Positions 54,862-62,564 of a stretch of DNA of 64,000 bases are shown here, piece by piece. The notes beneath the pieces were generated by a model. It did no database searches. It saw only the letters and a program-made list of their open reading frames with translations, and was not told the DNA's origin. The stretch spans positions 434,001 to 498,000 of the forward strand of contig NZ_WQCG01000002.1 of NCBI RefSeq assembly GCF_013032505.1. Reading direction: 5' to 3'. This DNA comes from Ruegeria atlantica (GTDB lineage: Bacteria; Pseudomonadota; Alphaproteobacteria; Rhodobacterales; Rhodobacteraceae). The position numbers and the translations under genes were made by a program. The stretch's first letter is position 1; each line of letters begins with the position of its first letter.

Positions 54862-55977
54862 TTACAGACCCAGCAACGCTTTTACCTCTTCTTCAACTGC
54901 GTCGGTGACGGGTTTGTTGGCTGCGGCTTCCAGAGCTTCCCGCTCAGCCAGCTCCTGTTCGTCAACCAGCTCAACAAGCTCCTGTACTTCCTCGGTTGCT
55001 TCTTCGTATTCAACGGCAGCCTGTCGTTCGTCGTTCAGGTCCTGTGCTTCTTCGACCGAACTGTCCAAATCTGCACGTGCTTCTTCGAGCTGTTCTTCGA
55101 TTTCAGGATCCGTTCCACCGGCGTCTTCTAGTGCTTGTTCAAGCTCATCCACAAGCTCCTGATTTTCCTGGACGTCGTTGAGGGCAACCTCTAAGTCATC
55201 TTCGATCTCAGATACGGGCCGTTCCGGTGGCTCCAATCCGGCGAGTTCTTCCAACTGCTCCGCAAGCTCCTCGCGAAGCGGCTCGCCTTCCAACACGGTA
55301 TCGCGGTAATTTGCTATTCGACCGACGCGAGAATTGGGGGCTGCGTTTGCCAGTGCAGTCTCGCTAGCGTTCGCCGCGTTCAATGCGCCCAGTTCCGACG
55401 GGTGAGCACCCAGCAGCGAAGCTATCGTGTTCCCCTTGGTGCGGACTGCAGGACGAATGGATTCTTCCACAATCACGGTTTTCGACGTTTTCTGGTACGT
55501 TCTCTGTTTTTGCTTACCTCCAGAAGTGGTCCCACCTTTCTTGGATGTGGTAAACGTTCTCGATTTACCTTTTCCGCTAAAGATGTCCCTTAAGGAAAAA
55601 CGACCGCTGTTGCCCGAAGCAGAGCGTGAGGCCTTTGATTTTGACTTGCCGGCAGAAGTTTCACCGGCATTTCGCCCGCCCCGGCTTTTGTCTGCACCTT
55701 TCTTTCCGCCTTTGTTACTGGCGGAACTATGGTCGCTACGGTCTCCTTTAGCTGAGTTACCTTTGTCGCCGCCTTTTCCTCCGGCGTTTCCATTGTCGGC
55801 GCCCTTGCCGTTTCCGCCGTCGTTTCCTCCACCGTTGCCATTTCCTCCGCCATTGCCTTTGCCTTCCTTTGCAATGGCTACATTCGGCGCGGCGATGGTG
55901 GCCACGATGGCAGTTGATCCCAGCAATGCGATTGCCAAGGTTGATGCTTTTAACAGTCCCAAACTGGTGGTTTTCAT
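54862..55977 (-). CDS. Secreted protein with Gly/Asn-rich N-terminal half and acidic coiled-coil C-terminal half
   Basis: 371 residues with GAGGAGG before the ATG and a long signal peptide ending VAIAKE. Residues ~37-160 are low-complexity (GKGNGGGNGNGGGNDGG, then Lys/Ser/Gly-rich and basic). Residues ~230-371 are acidic, rich in Glu, Gln and Leu with heptad-like spacing (LREELAEQLEELAGLE, ELEQALEDAGG), predicting a coiled coil. The basic first half and acidic second half could interact with themselves or with cell-surface polymers. I do not recognise a family. Confidence 0.75.
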   Translation of the reverse strand: MKTTSLGLLKASTLAIALLGSTAIVATIAAPNVAIAKEGKGNGGGNGNGGGNDGGNGKGADNGNAGGKGGDKGNSAKGDRSDHSSASNKGGKKGADKSRGGRNAGETSAGKSKSKASRSASGNSGRFSLRDIFSGKGKSRTFTTSKKGGTTSGGKQKQRTYQKTSKTVIVEESIRPAVRTKGNTIASLLGAHPSELGALNAANASETALANAAPNSRVGRIANYRDTVLEGEPLREELAEQLEELAGLEPPERPVSEIEDDLEVALNDVQENQELVDELEQALEDAGGTDPEIEEQLEEARADLDSSVEEAQDLNDERQAAVEYEEATEEVQELVELVDEQELAEREALEAAANKPVTDAVEEEVKALLGL

Positions 55978-56175
55978 AACAGCCTCCTCAGGGGAAATCA
56001 GCGGACGTTAATTCTTTAAATCGGCTCTCTGTGTTCTAAAGTCTCGATTCACGTACGAATCTTCAAAGTTCGTTTCCATTTAACTTGAGGGTGCTTGAAC
56101 GCAGGGCTAACTGCTTGTTCATCATCGGTTCATGTCGAAAGACGTAGTCTCTAGCTGCGAATTACGAGGACATTC

Positions 56176-56808
56176 ATGCGTGCGAAGGTGATCTTGGTTG
56201 TTGCAAGTTTGCTGGTTGCTTTGCCGATTGAGGAAGCGACTGCCCAGACACGCGAGCTCAAGCAAGGTGAACTGCGCAAGGCGACGCTGACCGGGGGCAC
56301 CATCCGATTGAATCGGGTTATCAAAGGCGTCGAGAAAGCCTTTGGTGGCACCCCGGTTGATGCCCGCGCGTTTCAGGCTGATCAAATTTACTATCGCATT
56401 CTTGTCAAAAAGCCCGATGGAAAAATTGTCAGTGTAATTGTGAATGCCCAGACCGGTACGGTCGTTTCCAATCGATCCAGTGTTGGTCGACAAATATCGA
56501 AGGCAGCGCGTTCGACACCTGCCAACGTTAGCAACAGTCGCAATACTCCTGCGAGCCGTGGAAACAACGGCAATGTTAACGGTGGCGGCAACGCTGGTGG
56601 TAACGGTGGCGGCAACAGCAACGGTAACGCTGGTGGCAACGGCGGCGGCAATGGCAACGGTAACGCTGGTGGCAACGGCGGCGGCAATGGCAACGGTAAC
56701 GCTGGTGGCAACGGCGGCAGCAATGGCAACGGCAACGCTGGCGGCAACGGCGGCGGCAATGGCAACGGCGGCGGGAATTCTGGCGGGAACGGCAAAGGCG
56801 ATCGTTAA
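56176..56808 (+). CDS. Secreted PepSY-like protein with Gly/Asn-repeat tail
   Basis: 210 residues with GAGGA upstream and a signal peptide ending EATAQ. Residues ~50-100 form a PepSY-like unit (DQIYYRILVKKPDGKIVSVIVNAQTGTVV). From ~130 on, the chain is a Gly/Asn repeat. PepSY proteins often modulate envelope two-component systems. The response regulator gene begins 44 bp downstream on the same strand, so it is likely co-transcribed and part of the sensing circuit. Confidence 0.78.
   Translation: MRAKVILVVASLLVALPIEEATAQTRELKQGELRKATLTGGTIRLNRVIKGVEKAFGGTPVDARAFQADQIYYRILVKKPDGKIVSVIVNAQTGTVVSNRSSVGRQISKAARSTPANVSNSRNTPASRGNNGNVNGGGNAGGNGGGNSNGNAGGNGGGNGNGNAGGNGGGNGNGNAGGNGGSNGNGNAGGNGGGNGNGGGNSGGNGKGDR
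56578..56796 (+). repeat. Gly/Asn-coding tandem repeat, about 36-bp units
   Basis: Repeated units of GGCAACGGTAACGCTGGTGG-type sequence encode NGNGNAGGNGGG with small changes. At least four near-copies lie in a row, followed by a degenerate end. Because units are almost identical in DNA, the tract may vary in length between strains, unlike the SGAKV tract. Confidence 0.85.
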
Positions 56809-56852
56809 AAATAGTGCTTAAACCAAAACCGTTGTGACTGTAGTTTTTGAAT

Positions 56853-57512
56853 ATGAGAGTACTTCTGGCCGAAGATGAGCCGCAGCTATGCGAGCAGATC
56901 AAGAAACTTCTAAGTGCAGAAGGTCGTGTCGTAGATGTGGCCAACAATGGAACAGACGCCCTGCACTTGGGCGCGACCGAACCTTACGACATGATCATCC
57001 TCGACATCGGGTTGCCACAACGCGACGGTATTTCAGTCCTGCGTGAATGGCGTAGTGCAGGCGTAAAGACACCTGTATTGATCTTGACGGCTCGCGATGG
57101 GTGGAGCGAGCGCGTGGATGGCCTGGATGCCGGCGCGGACGATTACATGACCAAGCCGTTTCACATGCCCGAGTTGGCAGCACGTGTGCGTGCAATTCTG
57201 CGCAGACAAAGCGGTCAGTTGAACCCCTTGATCGAAATGGGGGATGTCTCGCTCGACACACGAAACGGGCGCGTCAGTGTTGGTGGAATTCCTGTGGATC
57301 TGACCGCACAAGAGATCGCCGTTCTTACCTACCTTGCTCACAACATGGGACGCATGGTTTCGCGTACCGAATTGTCAGAACACATTTACGAATACGACGG
57401 CGATCGGGATTCCAACACCATTGCTGTTTTCATAACCCGGCTGCGCAAAAAACTAGGCTCTGAACTTATAACAACTGTCAGAGGGCGCGGCTATATGATC
57501 GATACCGCCTGA
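56853..57512 (+). CDS. OmpR/PhoP-family response regulator
   Basis: 219 residues from the ATG at 56853. The receiver domain has acidic pocket EDE (residues 8-10), phospho-acceptor Asp in MIILDIGLPQRDG and Lys in DDYMTKPFHM. The C-terminal winged helix (IPVDLTAQEIAVLTYLAHNMGRMVSRTEL ... NTIAVFITRLRKKLG) is the OmpR type. The stop overlaps the kinase start (TGATG). It is in line with PhoP/QseB-like envelope stress regulators. Confidence 0.94.
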   Translation: MRVLLAEDEPQLCEQIKKLLSAEGRVVDVANNGTDALHLGATEPYDMIILDIGLPQRDGISVLREWRSAGVKTPVLILTARDGWSERVDGLDAGADDYMTKPFHMPELAARVRAILRRQSGQLNPLIEMGDVSLDTRNGRVSVGGIPVDLTAQEIAVLTYLAHNMGRMVSRTELSEHIYEYDGDRDSNTIAVFITRLRKKLGSELITTVRGRGYMIDTA

Positions 57513-58852
57513 TGTTGTCGCTTCGCCAACGCGCGTTGCTTGGTGGCCTCGCGACTGGCGCCCTTTCTGTAGGGGTCGGAACGCTCGTTGTGTTTTCCTA
57601 CATCAACACCCGTGTCCTGGAGCAGTTTGATGAAACGCTGCGCGACAGGCACACACAACTTATTGTGGGCTTGAGCGCAACAACAGACGCCCCTGAAGCT
57701 CTGCGTGATGTCATGTTCGACCCGGCCTACGGAACGCCCTACTCCGGCAGGTATTGGCAAGTGACAGATGGCAGCGGAGCCATATTTACTTCCGCGTCGC
57801 TCTTTGACGAAACGATTTCCGAACCTGCTGATTTACGTGGAGAGGCGGTCGTCTGGAACACCGCTGGCCCGAATAATGAGTCCGTACGCAGTGTGTTTCA
57901 GAAAATCACGTTCGAAGACGGAACGGAATGGGGCGTGATAGTCGCTGAAAGTAGAGGAGAGCTGATCAGCGAGCGCCGGGCTGCTCAGGACAACTTGCTG
58001 CCGGTTTTTGGATTGGTTGGCTTGATCGGAGTTGCTGGTTCGTTGGTGTTAATGTCTGCAATTGTTGGCCCCCTCAGGAAGCTGCGCGCAGATGTGACGC
58101 ATCGCTGGGACAAGGGAGACGATCTTAGGCCGGAAGACTATCCTGAAGAGGTCTCGCCGCTTGTCGACGACCTTAATCAATTGCTGCACAGGAACCGCGA
58201 GATTGTATCTGGCTCCCGACGGCAAGCGGCTGATTTGGCGCATGCGCTAAAAACTCCGACTGCTATACTGCGAAACGAACTGACGGCTTTGTCGGACAAC
58301 GGAGTGGATACCCAACCTGCCGACGACGCGTTGAACAGGATTGATGCTCAGCTCAAGCGTTCCCTTGCACGCATGCGTGCGTCAAATACCGCTGAACTTA
58401 CATACTCTCGAACTGATCTTACTCATTCGGTATATAGGCTATCCAGATTGTTCTCGGTCACGGCAGAGCGTGAAGGAAAATCTTTAACGAGAGAATGCGA
58501 GAGCGGGCTTCAAGTCCGAATGGACGCTCAAGACATCGAAGAGGTGATTGGAAACCTCCTCGACAACGCTCTGAAATGGTGTCGGACAAGAACTCACATA
58601 GCTGCCAAACGTGTTGAGGGCGGTATTGAGATTTGCATTGAGGATGACGGACCTGGAATTCCGGAAGATGCACGTGAAGGGGTACTGCATTCCGGAGGGC
58701 GGCTGGACACTTCTGTTAGAGGCACTGGTTTGGGTTTGGCCATAACAGTTGATTTGTTGAACGCCTACGGCAGCAAGCTAACACTGGGTACATCCTCTAG
58801 CCTCGGCGGCTTGGCTTGCCGGATTCTAATTTCAGGAAAGACACAAACGTGA
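57512..58852 (+). CDS. Sensor histidine kinase (PhoQ/QseC-like)
   Basis: 446 residues with an N-terminal transmembrane helix, a ~120-residue periplasmic sensor domain and a second helix near residues 170-190, then a linker. The H-box is DLAHALKTPTAILRNEL. The ATPase part has N-box VIGNLLDNALKW, G1 IEDDGPGIP and G2 RGTGLGLAITVDLL. It phosphorylates the adjacent regulator. The preceding PepSY-type gene and linked secreted proteins suggest an envelope or cation signal (inference). Confidence 0.93.
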   Translation: MLSLRQRALLGGLATGALSVGVGTLVVFSYINTRVLEQFDETLRDRHTQLIVGLSATTDAPEALRDVMFDPAYGTPYSGRYWQVTDGSGAIFTSASLFDETISEPADLRGEAVVWNTAGPNNESVRSVFQKITFEDGTEWGVIVAESRGELISERRAAQDNLLPVFGLVGLIGVAGSLVLMSAIVGPLRKLRADVTHRWDKGDDLRPEDYPEEVSPLVDDLNQLLHRNREIVSGSRRQAADLAHALKTPTAILRNELTALSDNGVDTQPADDALNRIDAQLKRSLARMRASNTAELTYSRTDLTHSVYRLSRLFSVTAEREGKSLTRECESGLQVRMDAQDIEEVIGNLLDNALKWCRTRTHIAAKRVEGGIEICIEDDGPGIPEDAREGVLHSGGRLDTSVRGTGLGLAITVDLLNAYGSKLTLGTSSSLGGLACRILISGKTQT

Positions 58853-59541
58853 ATAGCCGAGACCAGCCCCTGGATTCAGGCAATCGAAGTACAACTCATT
58901 TGTGAAGAATGTGAATTTGAACGACTTCGGCACTTCTCCTGCAAGGAACGGTAGCAATGTTGGCCGCGACCGCGGACCTGCAGCGAGATGTAGAAAAACT
59001 GGTACGTGGCACAGGGCGAACTTTGCAAAGTCCGCTTTCTGCGCTTCACAGTTATTCGAGCAGCATGCACCATCTTGTGGGTTTTAGGCTCATTGCAGTC
59101 ACTCTCTGCGCGTTAAACAAACGACCGCTTTTAAATTGTTTGGTTAGAAAATCTCGAATTCTAGAGACTCAAAAATTCAAACCTCTAACTAGCTGATATT
59201 GTTGTAACTGCAGTCTCACCATTAAGGTGATCCGACAGCGCTTTTCGAGTGTTCCCAAGGCGCAAGAAGTCGACGTGCAACAGAAAGCTAATGAGCCTCT
59301 TCGCAACCTGGAAGTCGGCACAGTGTGTCTTACTTGGGCTTGACTAATCAGCAGAATACCCTGCCCCAGCGCTCGGTCCTAACCGGTCACACGCTAGGCT
59401 TGATTGGAAAAACCGCAACGCGGACAAAGCCGCTGTTCGCACGCCTAAGCTGAATGACTGCTCGCCAACGCAAAGCATCAATTCGCAGAAGGAAACGCAG
59501 TTTAAAGCTATTTTTTGCAACATTGATCGACTGCTACCTGA
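58853..59541. other. 690-bp gene-free region with old repeat copies
   Basis: No gene is supported. It contains copy 2 of the 82-base dispersed repeat (59295-59376). The short frames here have no family motif. Confidence 0.5.
59295..59376. repeat. Dispersed 82-base repeat, copy 2
   Basis: Partner of 48610-48691, same orientation and length, about 82 percent identical by hand. Both copies lie in gene-poor stretches ~10.6 kb apart. Confidence 0.75.
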
Positions 59542-60078
59542 TCACTCCTTCAGATCCTGCTTTAGCAGGAATTGGTTCTTAAAGTTCTTCAACCCCGGCA
59601 TAACGTCGGCCTTTGCAATATCGTCACTCGCGTGGATTTCATGTTCAAGAAATTCCCTTAGTGCGTCATCGTCGTCGCTGACGAGTTCGATAATCAGGTC
59701 ATATCGGCCCGCGACCCACAGAATAAAAACAACCCGAGGGTTCTTTTCAAGCCGCTCCGCCACCTGGCGTGGGGTCACGCCAACAGCCACGTTCAACCCG
59801 ATCATTGCGTCGGTTGTGTACTCCGTGGCCACAGGATCCGACATCGCGACGATCCGCAACATGTTATTGTCTCGCAGACCGCTCACCCTGTTGCGGATGG
59901 TTCCTTCGGACACGTTCAACTGCTGCGCAATCTCAGAAAAGGCCATCCTGCCATCTTGCTGCAATAGCCGGATGATCTGTTGGTTCAAGTCATCCTTTGG
60001 GGACCTAATGCTCTGTGCGGTGGCGCGCACGCTTGATTGCTTTTTGACTGCCATATACCCGATGCTCGATTGCTGCAT
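59542..60078 (-). CDS. Lrp/AsnC-family transcriptional regulator
   Basis: 178 residues with a ~28-residue polar N-terminal extension; the ATG eight codons later is an alternative start. The HTH is LNQQIIRLLQQDGRMAFSEIAQQLNVSEGTIRNRVSGL, and the C-terminal RAM domain contains DAMIGLNVAVGVTPRQVAERL and FILWVAGRYDLIIELV. Family members respond to amino acids or similar ligands. It is divergent from the Rieske operon across 435 bp and is its probable regulator. Confidence 0.9.
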   Translation of the reverse strand: MQQSSIGYMAVKKQSSVRATAQSIRSPKDDLNQQIIRLLQQDGRMAFSEIAQQLNVSEGTIRNRVSGLRDNNMLRIVAMSDPVATEYTTDAMIGLNVAVGVTPRQVAERLEKNPRVVFILWVAGRYDLIIELVSDDDDALREFLEHEIHASDDIAKADVMPGLKNFKNQFLLKQDLKE

Positions 60079-60512
60079 TCGTAGCCGAGACTAGGTGAGG
60101 ACATCGAAATCCGCAATTCTCCCCTGTGAATTCTGTGGCTGGAAGTGCAGAAAACGACATCCTTGTGCCCTCTGCACCGCAGATTCCAAGGGCGGTGAGG
60201 CGAGCCGATTGCCAAATTTTCTATAATATTCCGTTGGAATTGCGACTCCCGCAATCCACGCGATCTCATTATTCGAAATTCGTACTGCTATGCCGTTTTT
60301 TGGCCAGATTATTTCTGATTCTTGTCTAAAAATTCCAGGTAATCGCGAATAACGAAAATTCGCCGGACGGGAAATGCGATATTCGCAGTTGGAGCCTCAG
60401 GTCCAAGTGCGGCGGGACAGAACCGGCAAGTAGGAAGACCGCGAGAAACGGAAAAACCATGCGCCTGTCGTTGGACTGACGGGTGCGGGTGGCAGTGTCT
60501 AAGGGAGGACAA
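60079..60512. promoter_or_regulatory. Divergent regulatory interval with inverted repeat
   Basis: GCGAAT (60345-60350) and ATTCGC (60358-60363) form an inverted repeat with a 7-base spacer, and a related ATTCGAAAT lies at 60271-60279. The AT-rich stretch between fits an Lrp-type binding zone. No gene is seen. Confidence 0.5.
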
Positions 60513-61604
60513 ATGACAATTGCCGAGGATAGAGCCCAGGCCATTGGAGGGCCTCAGCACGGGCTGACCGCCGGGGCGTATCGCAGCGAAGAGTTCTGGC
60601 AACGGGAATGCCAGACTGTCCTGGCCAAGAACTGGGTATTCATCGGGTTTGCCCATCAGATGGCAAACCCCGGCGACGCTCATCCGGTCACATGCGCAAA
60701 CTTGCCACTGCTGGCGGTGCGCGGTCGTGATGGCGATATCCAGGTTTTTCACAACGTTTGCCTGCACCGGTGCATGACATTGGTCGACAAGCCTAAGAAC
60801 GTCGGCAAGCTAATCCGCTGCCCCTATCACGCTTGGGCTTATGACCTGGATGGCCGTCTGCGGGCTGCACCTCATTTTGCCGGAACCGGCAAGCAGGAAT
60901 TCGATGGCTTTGACATGAAAAATCATCGCCTCAAGCCCGTACGCACCCATGTCTGGCATGACTGGATCTTCGTCAATCTGGACGGGAACGCGCCTGATTT
61001 CGAAGACTATGCCGCCCCTTTGATCAGCCGGCTGGAGGGGATGGATTTCACCAGAGTGGAACCAATTGGCCTGCTCGACTTTGGTGAGATTGGCACCAAC
61101 TGGAAGCTGATCATGGAGAACTTTATCGAGCCCTACCACGTTCAGTTTGTCCATGCCTCAACCACTGATCAGCCGTTGGAGAACCACTATACCATCACCG
61201 ATGGCACTTGCATCGGCAGCGCCGTGGACCTGAACGAAGAGTTGGGAACATCCGGCAGTCTGGGTGTCAGCTCTCGTTATCTGACACTGTACCCCAATTT
61301 CATTCTGGGCCGCTATTTCCCGGACCAACTGGGCGTCTATCTGAACGTGCCCATAGGCCCCGGGAAAATGCGCCAGTACCGTGCACTTTACACGACAGAA
61401 GGTCAGGAGCTGAGCGCCGAGGAAATACAAGGCCTAAGAAACCTGTGGTGGGATGTCCACAAGGAAGATCACGAGATGGTTGAACGCATGTTTGAGGGCC
61501 GCAAATCCCCAGTCGCCGAGGATGGAGGCCTGTTGTCGCCCGCTTGGGAGGACAGCGTGCGCGCCTTCCAGGATCTGATCGAACGCGACGTAGCTGGTGC
61601 CTAA
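60513..61604 (+). CDS. Rieske non-haem iron oxygenase, alpha subunit
   Basis: 363 residues from the ATG at 60513 with strong AAGGGAGGA. Rieske [2Fe-2S] ligands are Cys83/His85 (VCLHRC) and Cys103/His106 (CPYHAW). The catalytic iron site is N-x2-E-x2-H-x4-H: Asn203, Glu206, His209, His214 (ENFIEPYHVQFVH). It resembles single-component-type Rieske oxygenases that demethylate quaternary amines (betaine, stachydrine, carnitine) more than ring dioxygenases. The needed reductase is not encoded here. It starts the operon with glyoxalase I, a cupin and a GS-like enzyme. Confidence 0.9.
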   Translation: MTIAEDRAQAIGGPQHGLTAGAYRSEEFWQRECQTVLAKNWVFIGFAHQMANPGDAHPVTCANLPLLAVRGRDGDIQVFHNVCLHRCMTLVDKPKNVGKLIRCPYHAWAYDLDGRLRAAPHFAGTGKQEFDGFDMKNHRLKPVRTHVWHDWIFVNLDGNAPDFEDYAAPLISRLEGMDFTRVEPIGLLDFGEIGTNWKLIMENFIEPYHVQFVHASTTDQPLENHYTITDGTCIGSAVDLNEELGTSGSLGVSSRYLTLYPNFILGRYFPDQLGVYLNVPIGPGKMRQYRALYTTEGQELSAEEIQGLRNLWWDVHKEDHEMVERMFEGRKSPVAEDGGLLSPAWEDSVRAFQDLIERDVAGA

Positions 61605-61623
61605 GCAAGAAGGAACAATAACG

Positions 61624-62058
61624 ATGAACAAGTCCATATCCAAAGGGTTTCGCCTGGCCCATACGATGATGCGGGTCACAGATATGGAGAAGTCACTGGA
61701 CTTCTATTGCGGAATTCTGGGTATGGAAGTGCAGCGGCGCACGGACTACCCCGAAGGCAAATTCACCAATACCTTTATCGGTTATGGGCCTGAGGCCGAG
61801 TTTCCTACGCTGGAGCTGACCGCCAATTGGGATCAGGGCACGCCCTATGACAAAGGCGACGGCTGGGGTCACATCTGCATCGAAACGCCAGATGTTTATG
61901 CCGCGTGTGAACAGCTGGCTGCGGCGGGGGTAAACATCACCCGCCCACCGGGGCCAATGAAAAACGGCACAAGGGTCATCGCCTTTTGCGAGGACCCCGA
62001 CGGTTACAAGGTCGAATTGAACGAATCCATTCTGAAACACCTGGCACAGGAAGGCTGA
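61624..62058 (+). CDS. gloA: Glyoxalase I (lactoylglutathione lyase)
   Basis: 144 residues from the ATG at 61624. It follows GloA closely: LAHTMMRVTDMEKSLDFYCGILGMEVQRRTDYPEGKFTNTFIGYG, then LELTANWDQGTPYDKGDGWGHICIETPDVYAACE and a C-terminal FCEDPDGYKVELNE. All metal ligands (His, Glu, His, Glu) are at the expected places. It converts the hemithioacetal of methylglyoxal and glutathione to lactoylglutathione. Its place between the oxygenase and the cupin suggests that the pathway yields a reactive ketoaldehyde (inference). Confidence 0.92.
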   Translation: MNKSISKGFRLAHTMMRVTDMEKSLDFYCGILGMEVQRRTDYPEGKFTNTFIGYGPEAEFPTLELTANWDQGTPYDKGDGWGHICIETPDVYAACEQLAAAGVNITRPPGPMKNGTRVIAFCEDPDGYKVELNESILKHLAQEG

Positions 62059-62062
62059 CCAA

Positions 62063-62461
62063 ATGGGTGATACACCTCAACTTTTCAAATTCGATCTGGT
62101 TCAAAATCGCTACGACTCGATGGGGGACAGCGACACTTACATCAAACCGATGGTGACCAGCGAATTCAGCAAGTCCATGTGCGGTGGCATCAACGTCTTG
62201 AACAACATCAAGGTGCCGTGGGATCTGACCTGCGACGAGATCATTTATTGCCTTGAGGGCACATTCCGACTGGTTTGCGATGGCAAAAGCTATGTTTGCA
62301 ATCGTGGTGACGTGCTGTTTGTCCCAAAGGACAACCACATTTCCTACGAGTCGGACGGCAAATGCGTGATCTTCTATGCCGCCTACCCTCACAACTGGAA
62401 ACAGCTTGCCGGGATCACGCAGGTTCCGGGTATCGACCCTGACGATTTTGTCCCCGGCTGA
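62063..62461 (+). CDS. Cupin-domain protein (EutQ-like)
   Basis: 132 residues, four bases after the glyoxalase stop. A single cupin barrel: DEIIYCLEGTFRLVCDGKSYVCNRGDVLFVPKDNHISYES. Metal ligands are only partly conserved (Glu in DEII, His in NHI). Similar to EutQ-like or ethanolamine-type cupins. The role is unknown; it may be an isomerase, decarboxylase or sensor for the pathway intermediate. Confidence 0.8.
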   Translation: MGDTPQLFKFDLVQNRYDSMGDSDTYIKPMVTSEFSKSMCGGINVLNNIKVPWDLTCDEIIYCLEGTFRLVCDGKSYVCNRGDVLFVPKDNHISYESDGKCVIFYAAYPHNWKQLAGITQVPGIDPDDFVPG

Positions 62462-62564
62462 ACATCTTAATCGCTGAGCGACAGAACAATCGAAACCAGC
62501 ACTAACGCTGAGGGGTCACCCTCGGTGAACCAAATCTGTATGCCATTCGATGGGAGGACGCCGA

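Noticed and set aside
55427..56011. Plus-strand frame rich in Pro, Leu and Phe
   Set aside because: Antisense shadow of the Gly-rich secreted protein.
56391..56795. Pro/Leu-rich minus-strand frame
   Set aside because: It is the mirror of the Gly/Asn repeat in the PepSY-like gene and has no start context.
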